From: Flavobacterium caseinilyticum
GTDB taxonomy: Bacteria > Bacteroidota > Bacteroidia > Flavobacteriales > Flavobacteriaceae
Direction of reading: 5' to 3'
NCBI RefSeq assembly: GCF_004349085.1
Contig: NZ_SMFM01000003.1
Coordinates: 1-64,000 of the forward strand
DNA: 64,000 nucleotides
In this document: positions 18,027 through 26,404 of the stretch, in pieces
Numbering within the stretch: the first letter of the stretch is position 1
Layout of the letters: every line of letters starts with the position of its first letter
Position numbers and translations under genes: made by a program
Notes under the pieces: generated by a model
What the model was told of the DNA's origin: nothing
Seen by the model: the letters and a program-made list of their open reading frames with translations, nothing else
The model's database searches: none

Positions 18027-18668
18027 ATGAAACACATTTCAAGAGACGATATTTCTCAAATGGAAAAAATCGAAAGATTAAATTTAATCAATTCCTGCAC
18101 TGGTTATAAATCGGCTAACTTGCTTGCCACAAAATCCGTTGACGGAAATTCTAATGTTGCTATTTTTAGCAGTGTAACGCATCTGGGAAGCAATCCTGCC
18201 ATGATTGGATTCATAATGCGTCCAACAACTGTTCCCAGAGACACGTACAAAAACATCAAAGACACCGGATATTTCACAGTAAACCACATTACTGTTGATA
18301 TGATTGAAGATGCGCACCATACCTCTGCAAATTATGAACTGGGGATTTCCGAATTTGACAAAACCAATCTGGAAGAAGAGTATAAAAACAACATTGAAAT
18401 TCCATTTGTAAAAGGAAGTCCGGTGCAGTTGTATTGCAAATACGTAAATGAGTATTACATCAAGGAAAATGATACGATTCATGTAATTGCGTCAATCGAA
18501 AATTTATTTTTTGAAGAAGAATTAGAACATAAAGATGGCTGGTTACAAATTGACCGAGGCAATGTTGTGGCATTAAATGGTCTTGATGGGTATTGTTTAC
18601 CCAAATTAGTGGATCGTTTTCAATATGCCCGAAAGGAAATTCCATCCACTTCCTTTTTTAAAAAATAA
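18027..18668 (+). CDS. flavin reductase-like FMN-binding protein
   Basis: A 213-residue protein of the flavin-reductase/flavoredoxin split-barrel family. SANLLATKSVDGNSNVAIFSSVTHLGSNPAMIGFIMRP is the FMN-binding first half, and a TVPRDTYKNIKDTGYFTVN segment is typical. It binds FMN and may pass electrons from NAD(P)H. The photolyase starts 3 bp after its stop, so the two are co-transcribed. Flavin supply or reduction for the photolyase is a reasonable inference. Confidence 0.85.
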   Translation: MKHISRDDISQMEKIERLNLINSCTGYKSANLLATKSVDGNSNVAIFSSVTHLGSNPAMIGFIMRPTTVPRDTYKNIKDTGYFTVNHITVDMIEDAHHTSANYELGISEFDKTNLEEEYKNNIEIPFVKGSPVQLYCKYVNEYYIKENDTIHVIASIENLFFEEELEHKDGWLQIDRGNVVALNGLDGYCLPKLVDRFQYARKEIPSTSFFKK

Positions 18669-18671
18669 CAA

Positions 18672-20204
18672 ATGAAAAAACTGCGCTTAATCCTTGGCGA
18701 TCAGCTCAATTCAAAGCATTCTTGGCTTCAGGAAAGTGATGACAACACGATATATGTCTTGGCCGAAATGCGTCAGGAAACGGATTATGTTAAACATCAC
18801 ATCCAAAAAGTAGTGGCCTTTTTTATGTCGATGAGGAATTTTTACACAGCGATAAAAGAAAATGGACATCAAGCAGTCTATTTTCAAATTACCGATGTGG
18901 AGAATCCACAAGATTTAGAAAAAATCATTGCCATTTGTATTGAAAAATATAATATTCAAAAATTCGAATACCTATTACCTGATGAATACCGACTGGACCA
19001 ACAATTAAAAACGATTTGTTCCAATTTAAAAATCGAATCTGAAGCTTTTGACTCGGAACATTTCTATACCACGCGTCACGAAGTTTCTGATTTTTTTGAG
19101 GGAAAAAAGTTGTTGCTGATGGAAAATTTTTATCGCAGCATGCGCAAAAAACATCATGTTTTAATGGATGGAAGCACCCCGTTGGGCAACCAATGGAACT
19201 TTGATGCTGATAATCGAAAAAAATATAAAGGTGAAGTTCCTGTTCCGGAAGAAAAGAATTTTCATACCAATGTTTCTGAAATTGTTGCCCAAATCAAAGA
19301 AGCAGGAATTGTGACTTTTGGAAACATCAATCCAGATAATTTCAGTTGGCCTACTTCGCGTGAGCAATCGTTGGAAGTTTTAGATTATTTCTGTAAAAAT
19401 CTGTTGAAGCATTTTGGAGATTACGAAGATGCCATGCACACCGATGAAAAATTTCTTTTTCACTCCCGCTTGTCTTTTGCTATGAATAGTAAAATGCTTT
19501 CGCCAAAAGAAGTAATCGAGACCGTTATTTCTTTCTATCATGCCAATGAAACAGATATAACTATCTCACAAGTCGAAGGATTCGTAAGACAAATTTTAGG
19601 TTGGCGCGAATACATACGAGGAATATATTGGAAAGAAATGCCCAATTATGCTCAAATGAATGTTTTAGAAAATACAAATAAGTTACCTGATTTCTTCTGG
19701 ACCGGTAAAACAAAAATGAATTGCATGAGCCACGCCATTAATCAGAGCTTAGATGAAGCTTATACCCATCATATTCAGCGTCTCATGGTGATAGGGAATT
19801 TTGCGCTACTGACACAAATTCATCCTGATGAAGTAGACGCCTGGTATTTGGGCGTATACATTGATGCCATTGAATGGGTCGAAATGCCCAACACACGAGG
19901 CATGTCACAATATGCTGACGGCGGAATAATTGCCACCAAACCCTATGTTTCCTCTGGAAGTTACATTAACAAAATGAGTAATAATTGTGCCAAATGCCAT
20001 TACAATGTAAAAGAAAAATTTGGTGATAAAGCCTGTCCTTTCAATACGCTTTATTGGAATTTCCTCGATGAGAAAAAAGAGTATTTCAAAGGAAATCAAC
20101 GCATGGGAATGATGCTGAATTTATTAAAAAAAATTAATCCTGAAGAATTATATAAAATCAAAGTAAAAGCAAACGAAATTATTGACAGCATGGATTCGTA
20201 TTAA
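18672..20204 (+). CDS. phrB: FeS-BCP-type cryptochrome/photolyase (PhrB family)
   Basis: A 510-residue deoxyribodipyrimidine photolyase-related protein of the bacterial class with a [4Fe-4S] cluster. It opens with RLILGDQLN, carries GWREYIRGIYW and PNTRGMSQYADGG in the FAD domain, and has cysteines at 351, 439, 442 and 455, spaced exactly as the four cluster ligands of Agrobacterium PhrB, a (6-4) photolyase. Repair of (6-4) lesions is therefore likely, though a sensory role cannot be excluded. It is co-transcribed with the flavin reductase and followed by a perfect terminator. Confidence 0.92.
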   Translation: MKKLRLILGDQLNSKHSWLQESDDNTIYVLAEMRQETDYVKHHIQKVVAFFMSMRNFYTAIKENGHQAVYFQITDVENPQDLEKIIAICIEKYNIQKFEYLLPDEYRLDQQLKTICSNLKIESEAFDSEHFYTTRHEVSDFFEGKKLLLMENFYRSMRKKHHVLMDGSTPLGNQWNFDADNRKKYKGEVPVPEEKNFHTNVSEIVAQIKEAGIVTFGNINPDNFSWPTSREQSLEVLDYFCKNLLKHFGDYEDAMHTDEKFLFHSRLSFAMNSKMLSPKEVIETVISFYHANETDITISQVEGFVRQILGWREYIRGIYWKEMPNYAQMNVLENTNKLPDFFWTGKTKMNCMSHAINQSLDEAYTHHIQRLMVIGNFALLTQIHPDEVDAWYLGVYIDAIEWVEMPNTRGMSQYADGGIIATKPYVSSGSYINKMSNNCAKCHYNVKEKFGDKACPFNTLYWNFLDEKKEYFKGNQRMGMMLNLLKKINPEELYKIKVKANEIIDSMDSY

Positions 20205-20213
20205 ACCAAAAAA

Positions 20214-20250
20214 AAGAGTGTTTGAATTCTATATGAATTCAAACACTCTT
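20214..20250. terminator. bidirectional terminator after the photolyase
   Basis: A perfect 16-bp stem (AAGAGTGTTTGAATTC and complement) with a 5-nt TATAT loop between convergent genes. Confidence 0.93.
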
Positions 20251-20269
20251 CAATACCTATAAAATAAAT

Positions 20270-20725
20270 TTATTCTTTTTTACTTCCGTCTATTATTGCA
20301 CCAGTTCCAGCACCAATTCCAGCACCTGCAACACCACCAATTATAGCTCCTTGCACTTTTTTCTTACTGATAATTGCTCCTGTTGCAGCTCCAACTCCGG
20401 CACCAATAACAGCTCCTTTAGCCGTACTACTCCACCCTTTCTTTTTTGTTGTAGTAGAACTTGTAGTTGTTGTGGTAGAACTTGGCGATTGGCGATTAAC
20501 GACAACAATTTCTTTTTGAGTTGCTATTTTGGCTTCTTGAATTTTAGCCATTTCAATTTGCATTGAATCGATGACTTTTTGTTTTTCGAATTCAACATTC
20601 ATTGAATCGGCAGTCGCTTCTTTAATGGAATCTACGCTGGCTTGTATTTCTTGCATTTCCATTTTTCCCTGGTTTTTACAAGAAAAAATAACTAGAGCTA
20701 ATACTGTAATATATAAATATTTCAT
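20270..20725 (-). CDS. glycine-zipper lipoprotein
   Basis: A 151-residue lipoprotein: the signal ends in FSC (Cys16). A charged, probably coiled region (about 25-75) and a Ser/Thr-rich linker follow, then a C-terminal glycine zipper with alternating Gly/Ala (GAVIGAGVGAATGAI, GAIIGGVAGAGIGAGTGAI). The glycine-zipper 2TM/YMGG domain can insert into membranes, and similar proteins are stress-related envelope lipoproteins. The exact function is unknown. Monocistronic. Confidence 0.78.
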   Translation of the reverse strand: MKYLYITVLALVIFSCKNQGKMEMQEIQASVDSIKEATADSMNVEFEKQKVIDSMQIEMAKIQEAKIATQKEIVVVNRQSPSSTTTTTSSTTTKKKGWSSTAKGAVIGAGVGAATGAIISKKKVQGAIIGGVAGAGIGAGTGAIIDGSKKE

Positions 20726-20893
20726 GGTTGTAAATTTTTAATTTATGATTTTACAAAGTAACATTTAAACCTTTAAATAAAGGTTTAAAATTTAAAGTAT
20801 TTCTATCAAGAACTCTTTAACGTGCAATTGGCTACTGATTTCCTCTCTAAAATTCGAATCTTTTTCTACTACTTATCGAATACTATGCCAGAG

Positions 20894-22180
20894 CTACTCT
20901 AAAATTCCATTTTTTAGAATCTGACCAAAATTATACATATCTATAAAAGAGGTATATAATGGCACCGGCGCTAGACGAATAACATTAGGTTCACGCCAAT
21001 CTGTGATGACACCATTTTTCATCAAATAATCGAACAAACTGCGTCCTTCTCCGTGAAGCAAAACTGATAATTGCGAAGCTCTTTCTGATGGACTTGACGG
21101 TGTAATGATTTCGAAAGTACTATCTACTTCTTTGTCTATTTCGTGCAGAATAAATTCCAAATAGGAAGTAATTGCATCTCTTTTTTGGATTAGTGCGTCC
21201 ATTCCAATTTCATCAAACATGTGTACTGATGCTAAATAAGGCGCCAGAGAAAGTACCGGAAGATTACTAATTTGCCAACCATCAGCTCCATGAATAGGAT
21301 CAAAAGTTTGTTCCATCTTGAAACGACGTTCTTTATTATGTCCCCACCAACCAGCAAATCTTGGAAGCTCTGAATTGTTGTGGTGTTTTTCGTGAATGAA
21401 ACATCCTGAAGCATTTCCAGGACCTGAATTCATGTATTTATAACTGCACCATGCCGCAAAATCCACATTCCAATCGTGTAATTCCAATTTTACATTTCCT
21501 GCAGCATGCGCTAAATCCCATCCCACATAAGCTCCGGCTTTATGACCAGCTGCTGTTATGGTTTTCATATCAAAAACTTGTCCGGTGTAGTAATTCACTC
21601 CACCAATTAAAACCAAAGCCAACTCATCACCGACTTCTTCAATTTTAGCCAAAACATCTTCCAAGCGAATGTTGTGTTCACCTTCGCGACGCTTGATTTC
21701 CACAATTGCATCTTCTGGTTTTATCCCGAAGTTTCGGGAATGAAAATGAACCTGACTTTGAAACATGTATTGATCAGACGGAAATGCTTTTTCCTCGCAA
21801 ATAATTTTATATCTAGTCTTTGTTGGTCGGTAAAAAGAAACCATCAATAAATGAAGATTTACTGTTAAGGTGTTCATCACCGTAACCTCACTTGGAAGTG
21901 CACCCACAATTTTACTCAAAGGATTTGCAAATCGTTCGTGGTAATCCCACCAAGGTTTTTCACTGTAAAAATGTCCTTCAACGGCGAGGTTTGCCCAGTC
22001 ATTCATCACCTCATCTACATACGTTTTTGTTCGTTTTGGTTGTAATCCCAAAGAATTTCCAGTGAAATAAATCACCTTTTTTCCATTTACCTGCGGGAAA
22101 ATAAACTCGTCTTGGTATTTATGTAATTGATCTTGTGAATCGAGATTTTTAGCAAATTCAAGGGTATTTTCGAATATCAT
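20894..22180 (-). CDS. kynU: kynureninase
   Basis: A 428-residue PLP enzyme cleaving 3-hydroxykynurenine or kynurenine to (3-hydroxy)anthranilate and alanine. IYFTGNSLGLQPK is the N-terminal signature, VMNTLTVNLHLLM and WDLAHAAGN are PLP-site blocks, and Lys248 in WCSYKYMNSGPG is the Schiff-base lysine. The open frame continues upstream to 22312, but those residues are not family-like; the ATG at 22180 (MIFENTLEFA) is the right start. With KMO it gives two consecutive steps toward quinolinate/NAD or tryptophan breakdown. Confidence 0.94.
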   Translation of the reverse strand: MIFENTLEFAKNLDSQDQLHKYQDEFIFPQVNGKKVIYFTGNSLGLQPKRTKTYVDEVMNDWANLAVEGHFYSEKPWWDYHERFANPLSKIVGALPSEVTVMNTLTVNLHLLMVSFYRPTKTRYKIICEEKAFPSDQYMFQSQVHFHSRNFGIKPEDAIVEIKRREGEHNIRLEDVLAKIEEVGDELALVLIGGVNYYTGQVFDMKTITAAGHKAGAYVGWDLAHAAGNVKLELHDWNVDFAAWCSYKYMNSGPGNASGCFIHEKHHNNSELPRFAGWWGHNKERRFKMEQTFDPIHGADGWQISNLPVLSLAPYLASVHMFDEIGMDALIQKRDAITSYLEFILHEIDKEVDSTFEIITPSSPSERASQLSVLLHGEGRSLFDYLMKNGVITDWREPNVIRLAPVPLYTSFIDMYNFGQILKNGILE

Positions 22181-22333
22181 GATTTGTATTTTGATTTGTA
22201 AAAGTAGTAAAAAATGACCGATAGATAAAAGACTTTTAGGTGATTGATAACTCCCAAAAGCGTTAAAATTCCGGATAAGAAAAAATAGTTCCCAATTTCT
22301 GTGCGGACTCATTATTATCAGATTAAAATAAGG

Positions 22334-22478
22334 TATAGTCCCTACGGGACAATTTTCATATTTCGAACTATCGTACTACCAACACATAACCTTTATAAGG
22401 TAAGCTCCGTTAGGAGCAAAATATTGGTAGCAAATAAAATAGGCACATCGCTAAAAATTGTCCCGTAGGGACTATGTA
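22334..22478. repeat. composite interspersed repeat with 20-bp inverted ends
   Basis: ATAGTCCCTACGGGACAATT (from 22334) recurs inverted as AATTGTCCCGTAGGGACTAT (ending about 22477), about 105 bp apart. The interior has a second dyad, GCTCCGTTAGGAGC, and ATTGGTAG. No gene. I recognise such GTCCCGTAGGGAC and GCTCCGTTAGGAGC blocks as recurring in Bacteroidota genomes; mobility is unknown. Confidence 0.65.
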
Positions 22479-22583
22479 TATTAGGTTTTATCAATTTAAA
22501 AAAAATTATCACACAACAATGATACGCAATTAATAATCAACTCATTATTTGACTATATTTGATTGAATTTAATATTTATTGCT

Positions 22584-23318
22584 ATGCTTAAAAACAGTTT
22601 AAACGTTATTATAATTGCCGTTGCAGTGGTAATTTCTTCATATTTATTTTCGAATGCTTTTCAGAATCGAAATAAAAGTAACGATACGATAAGTGTTACT
22701 GGCTCGGGTAAGAAGGATTTCGTTTCGGATTTGATTGTTTGGAGCGGCTCATTTTCTAAAAAAAGCATGACTTTGAAAGAAGCTTACGCAGCGCTTGATG
22801 CTGACAGAGAAAAAATAAAAAGTTATTTATCAGGCAAAGGAATTGCACCCAATGAAATGGTTTTTTCAGCAGTGAATTTTAATAAGGATTTTGAAACTAC
22901 CTTTAATGAAAACGGAACTACAAGACAGCAAATATTCACTGGATTTACTTTAACTCAAAGTGTAAGCATTCAATCTAAGGAAGTAAATAAAATTGAGGAA
23001 TTATCAAGACAATCCAGTGAATTGATTAATTCCGGAGTAGAATTCTATTCAAATCCACCCGAATATTATTACACTAAACTGGCCGAGTTAAAAATAAAAA
23101 TGATTGCCGAAGCTACCAAAGACGCGAGCATCAGAGCGAAAAGTATTGCTGAAAATGCTGATGCAAGTTTAGGAAATTTAAAAAAATCGGATATGGGAGT
23201 TTTTCAAATTACGGGTCAAAACTCATCGGAAGATTTTTCTTATGGCGGTTCATTTAATACGCAATCGAAAAACAAAACGGCTAATATCACGGTTCGACTG
23301 GTGTATCAAGTGAATTAG
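22584..23318 (+). CDS. SIMPL-domain (DUF541) protein
   Basis: A 244-residue protein with one N-terminal TM (about 4-22) and a SIMPL domain: DTISVTGSGKKDFVSDLIVWSG at the start, and a C-terminal TANITVRLVYQV strand. SIMPL proteins are exported oligomeric proteins of poorly defined function; related ones bind signalling partners or reduce oxidative stress. An in-frame TTG at 22563 exists, but the ATG at 22584 is preferred; a TATATTTG box lies at 22554-22561. Monocistronic. Confidence 0.82.
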   Translation: MLKNSLNVIIIAVAVVISSYLFSNAFQNRNKSNDTISVTGSGKKDFVSDLIVWSGSFSKKSMTLKEAYAALDADREKIKSYLSGKGIAPNEMVFSAVNFNKDFETTFNENGTTRQQIFTGFTLTQSVSIQSKEVNKIEELSRQSSELINSGVEFYSNPPEYYYTKLAELKIKMIAEATKDASIRAKSIAENADASLGNLKKSDMGVFQITGQNSSEDFSYGGSFNTQSKNKTANITVRLVYQVN

Positions 23319-23350
23319 GAATACAAATTTTAATTCATCCCTGATTATTT

Positions 23351-23434
23351 TGTGTGAGGGATAGAAGCGGCATCCCACGCTTTTTAGCGTGGATACAGCG
23401 TATAGCCCGACCCGCTTCTTCAGCGGGACACACA
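23351..23434 (+). repeat. structured interspersed element, copy B
   Basis: Outer helix TGTGTG (23351-23356) with CACACA (23429-23434) directly abuts AGGGATAG. The inner helix is CCACGCT/AGCGTGG, then ATAGCCCGAC, then the 3' hairpin CCCGCT-TCTTC-AGCGGG. It lies between convergent SIMPL and queA genes. Same order of parts as copies A and C with different helix sequences. Confidence 0.65.
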
Positions 23435-23445
23435 CCCTCAAAAAA

Positions 23446-23471
23446 CAAAAAAACTCGCCATTGCTGACGAG
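23446..23471 (-). terminator. terminator of queA
   Basis: On the minus strand CTCGTCA-GCAA-TGGCGAG forms a 7-bp stem with a GNRA tetraloop, followed by seven T residues. Confidence 0.85.
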
Positions 23472-23504
23472 ATTTTAATATTTAGAATCTGAACTGAATT
23501 CAGA

Positions 23505-24554
23505 TTAAATGATTAGCATTGCATCACCATAAGAATAGAATTTGTATTCTTTTTCGATAGCTTCTGCGTATGCTTTTTTCATTAAATCATGACCACAAAA
23601 TGCGGAAACCATCATTAATAAAGTTGATTTTGGCGTGTGGAAATTAGTAATCATACACGTTGGAATCGTGAAATCATGAGGAGGAAAAACGAATTTGTTT
23701 GTCCACCCGTCAAACGGATTCAAGGTGTTTTGTGACGAAACTGAGCTTTCAACGGCACGCATAGAAGTAGTTCCTACGGTACAAATACGTTTCTTTTTAG
23801 CTTTGGCTTCATTCACAATATCACAGGCTTCCTGAGTAATTTTTAATTCCTCAGAATCCATTTTGTGTTTTGATAAATCTTCAACCTCAACAGGATTGAA
23901 AGTTCCCAAACCTACGTGAAGCGTAACTTCGGCAAATTTGATTCCTTTGATTTCCAGTTTTTTCAATAAGTGCTTCGAGAAGTGCAATCCTGCAGTTGGC
24001 GCCGCAACAGCTCCTTCTTCTTTAGCATAAATAGTTTGGTAACGTTCCGCATCTTCCGGAGTTACATCTCTAGAAATGTATTTTGGGATTGGAGTTTCTC
24101 CAAGTTCTGTTAATTTATTTCTGAATTCTTCATACGAACCATCGTAAAGGAAACGCAATGTTCTTCCACGAGAAGTGGTATTGTCGATAACCTCAGCCAC
24201 TAATGAATCGTCATCTCCAAAATATAGTTTGTTACCAATTCTAATTTTACGTGCCGGATCAACTAAAACATCCCAAAGTCTTTGCTCAGAATTCAATTCT
24301 CTAAGTAAAAAAACTTCGATTCTAGCTCCCGTTTTTTCTTTATTTCCGTACAAACGAGCTGGAAAAACTTTCGTGTTGTTCAGAATTAAAACATCACCTT
24401 CGTCAAAATACTCGATAACATCTTTGAACATTTTATGCTCTATAGTTCCTTTCTTGCGATCAATAACCATTAGACGAGATTCGTCTCTGTTTTCAGCTGG
24501 ATATTCGGCAAGAAGTTCTTTTGGCAAATCGAATTGAAAATGTGATAATTTCAT
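23505..24554 (-). CDS. queA: S-adenosylmethionine:tRNA ribosyltransferase-isomerase
   Basis: A 349-residue QueA, which transfers the ribosyl part of SAM to preQ1 in tRNA to make epoxyqueuosine. Hallmarks are [26 protein letters not shown] at the N-terminus, [14 protein letters not shown] in the middle, [20 protein letters not shown], and the C-terminal [19 protein letters not shown]. Length matches the family. The gene has its own promoter candidate and terminator. Together with queE it shows a queuosine pathway in this organism. Confidence 0.96.
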   Translation of the reverse strand: MKLSHFQFDLPKELLAEYPAENRDESRLMVIDRKKGTIEHKMFKDVIEYFDEGDVLILNNTKVFPARLYGNKEKTGARIEVFLLRELNSEQRLWDVLVDPARKIRIGNKLYFGDDDSLVAEVIDNTTSRGRTLRFLYDGSYEEFRNKLTELGETPIPKYISRDVTPEDAERYQTIYAKEEGAVAAPTAGLHFSKHLLKKLEIKGIKFAEVTLHVGLGTFNPVEVEDLSKHKMDSEELKITQEACDIVNEAKAKKKRICTVGTTSMRAVESSVSSQNTLNPFDGWTNKFVFPPHDFTIPTCMITNFHTPKSTLLMMVSAFCGHDLMKKAYAEAIEKEYKFYSYGDAMLII

Positions 24555-24631
24555 TTGATATATTTATGAGTTATGAATTATAAGTTACGTCCTTCGTCTG
24601 CACTCAGGATGACAACTTTAATCCTAGTTTG

Positions 24632-24663
24632 CAAATATACGATTGTGAGATAGGCGTTGTCAA
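24632..24663 (-). promoter_or_regulatory. candidate queA promoter
   Basis: On the minus strand TTG (24663-24661), a 21-nt spacer and TATATTTG (24639-24632), about 78 bp upstream of queA. Confidence 0.55.
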
Positions 24664-24683
24664 GTGTTTTGCTGTTTATTTTT

Positions 24684-24720
24684 CCTCACCCCAGCCCTCT
24701 CCAAAGAAGAGGGAGAAGGA
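24684..24720. repeat. GC-rich palindromic repeat (CCCTCYCC type)
   Basis: CCCAGCCCTCTCC-AAAGAA-GAGGGAGA in an otherwise AT-rich spacer. It is one of about six related copies in the window (also 35604, 37821, 46703, 48301, 58328). Non-coding here. Confidence 0.6.
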
Positions 24721-24753
24721 AAACATCTTTTCGCCCAATGAATTGAGGGTATG

Positions 24754-25977
24754 TTACGAAATTTCGAAACCTAAACTTTTTAAATCATTCCAAAAATCAG
24801 GGTATGATTTAGAAACTACTTCCGCGTTTTCGATGATAATTGGCACTTTTATAGCTAATGGTGCAAATGCCATCGCCATACGGTGATCGTTATAAGTCGC
24901 AATTTTAACATTAGGATTGATTTGGTTTGAAGCCAGAAGCGTCAAACTATCATTGGTCACCGATATATTCGCTCCCAATTTTGTCAACTCAATTCTAAGT
25001 GCTTCAAGTCGGTCCGTTTCTTTAATTTTCAAGGTATGAAGTCCTGTCAGATGGCAACCAATTCCTAATCCAAGGCAAGTAACCACAATGGTTTGGGCGA
25101 TATCTGGTGTATTATTCAATTCTAAGTTTAAAGTTTCCGGTTTAAAATCAGACTGTTTTACCAACGTCATTTTGTTTCCTTCAAAATGCGTTTCAACACC
25201 CATTTGTTTGTAGATTTCAACCAAAGCTGAATCACCTTGCAAACTGGTTTTTTTATAACTATTTAATGAAATAGTAGCATTTTCGGCCAAGGCAGCCAGA
25301 CTAAAAAAGTATGAAGCAGAACTCCAGTCGGATTCTACGGTCATTACTTTTGATGCTACCTCTTGTTTTGGATAAACCGTAATTACATTTCCTTCGAAAC
25401 TAGTTTTTATATCCAAATCATTCAACAAAGCCAATGTCATTTTGATATAAGGAACCGAAGTAATTTCACCTACTAAAGTGATTTCGATACCGTTTTCCAG
25501 TTTTGGCGCCACTAATAATAATGCCGATATGTATTGACTGCTTACATTGGCAGGAATATTCACTTTAGAAGCAATGATCTTCTGACCTTTGATTCGGATA
25601 GGCGGATAACCAACTTCTTTCTCGTAGGAGATTTTCGCACCCAATTGCTCCAAGGCTTCTACCAAAACTTTTATTGGACGCTCGGTCATTCGTTGAGAGC
25701 CAGTCAACACAACTTCGCGACCTTCGTTTACAGCAAAATACGCCGTTAAGAACCGCATTGCCGTTCCCGCATGATGAATATCTACAATTTCCTCGTTTCC
25801 TTTCAACGCTTTTTGCATGACTTCGCTGTCATCAGAATTAGAAGTATTAGCTAAAGTAATATTGGGGAACAACGCTTGTAATAATAATAATCGGTTGGTT
25901 TCGCTTTTTGAACCAGTAATATTTAATTGTGAATTATCAATTGTGAATTGTGAATTCGTACTTAATTTTAAATTCAT
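24754..25977 (-). CDS. aroA: 3-phosphoshikimate 1-carboxyvinyltransferase (EPSP synthase)
   Basis: A 407-residue EPSP synthase joining shikimate-3-phosphate and PEP. SGSKSETNR (here TGSKSETNRLLLLQAL) holds the catalytic Lys, HAGTAMRFLTAY the PEP loop, TGSQRMTERPI the shikimate phosphate site, and NDHRMAMAFAPLA and KSYPDFW the C-terminal motifs. It is shorter than the E. coli enzyme (427), common in Bacteroidota. The N-terminal 20 residues (about 7-19: NSQFTIDNSQLN) are low-complexity, being read through an interspersed AATTGTGAATT-type repeat. It supplies chorismate for the operon at 34507-38671. Confidence 0.94.
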   Translation of the reverse strand: MNLKLSTNSQFTIDNSQLNITGSKSETNRLLLLQALFPNITLANTSNSDDSEVMQKALKGNEEIVDIHHAGTAMRFLTAYFAVNEGREVVLTGSQRMTERPIKVLVEALEQLGAKISYEKEVGYPPIRIKGQKIIASKVNIPANVSSQYISALLLVAPKLENGIEITLVGEITSVPYIKMTLALLNDLDIKTSFEGNVITVYPKQEVASKVMTVESDWSSASYFFSLAALAENATISLNSYKKTSLQGDSALVEIYKQMGVETHFEGNKMTLVKQSDFKPETLNLELNNTPDIAQTIVVTCLGLGIGCHLTGLHTLKIKETDRLEALRIELTKLGANISVTNDSLTLLASNQINPNVKIATYNDHRMAMAFAPLAIKVPIIIENAEVVSKSYPDFWNDLKSLGFEIS

Positions 25978-26077
25978 GTAGCTAATTATGAGTTATGAAT
26001 TATGAATTATGAGTGGTATAATTCAAGTTCGCAATTTACCAATCCGCATTTATAATTCATAATTTATACTTCACAAA

Positions 26078-26404
26078 TTATTTGAGTTTTTCATTGTTTT
26101 TGTGACGGTCTTTGTCTCTAACGGATTTCAAATCCATCTTTTTATCGAAAGCGGCTTGTAAATCGATTCCGGTTTGGTTTGCCAAACACAATACCACAAA
26201 AACTACATCGGCTAATTCTTCGCCAAGGTCTTTATTTTTATCGCTTTCTTTTTCAGATTGTTCGCCATAACGGCGGGCAATGATTCGGGCTACTTCCCCT
26301 ACTTCTTCGGTAAGTTGTGCCATATTAGTTAGTTCGTTAAAGTAACGAACACCGTGTTCTTTAATCCAAGTGTCAACGTCTAGTTGGGAATTTTTTAGGT
26401 TCAT
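26078..26404 (-). CDS. MazG-like nucleotide pyrophosphohydrolase
   Basis: A 108-residue all-alpha NTP pyrophosphohydrolase. The metal-binding pattern is visible as EEVGEVARIIARRYGE and, 20 residues later, EELADVVFVVLCLAN, with the trailing DLKSVRDKDRHKN. It likely hydrolyses non-canonical dNTPs (house-cleaning). Its ATG overlaps the stop of the DUF3857 gene at 26401 by 4 bp, so it is translationally coupled to that cluster. Confidence 0.87.
   Translation of the reverse strand: MNLKNSQLDVDTWIKEHGVRYFNELTNMAQLTEEVGEVARIIARRYGEQSEKESDKNKDLGEELADVVFVVLCLANQTGIDLQAAFDKKMDLKSVRDKDRHKNNEKLK

Noticed and set aside
20894..22312. Longer kynureninase start at 22312
   Set aside because: The extra 44 residues have no similarity to the family, and the ATG at 22180 gives a standard length.
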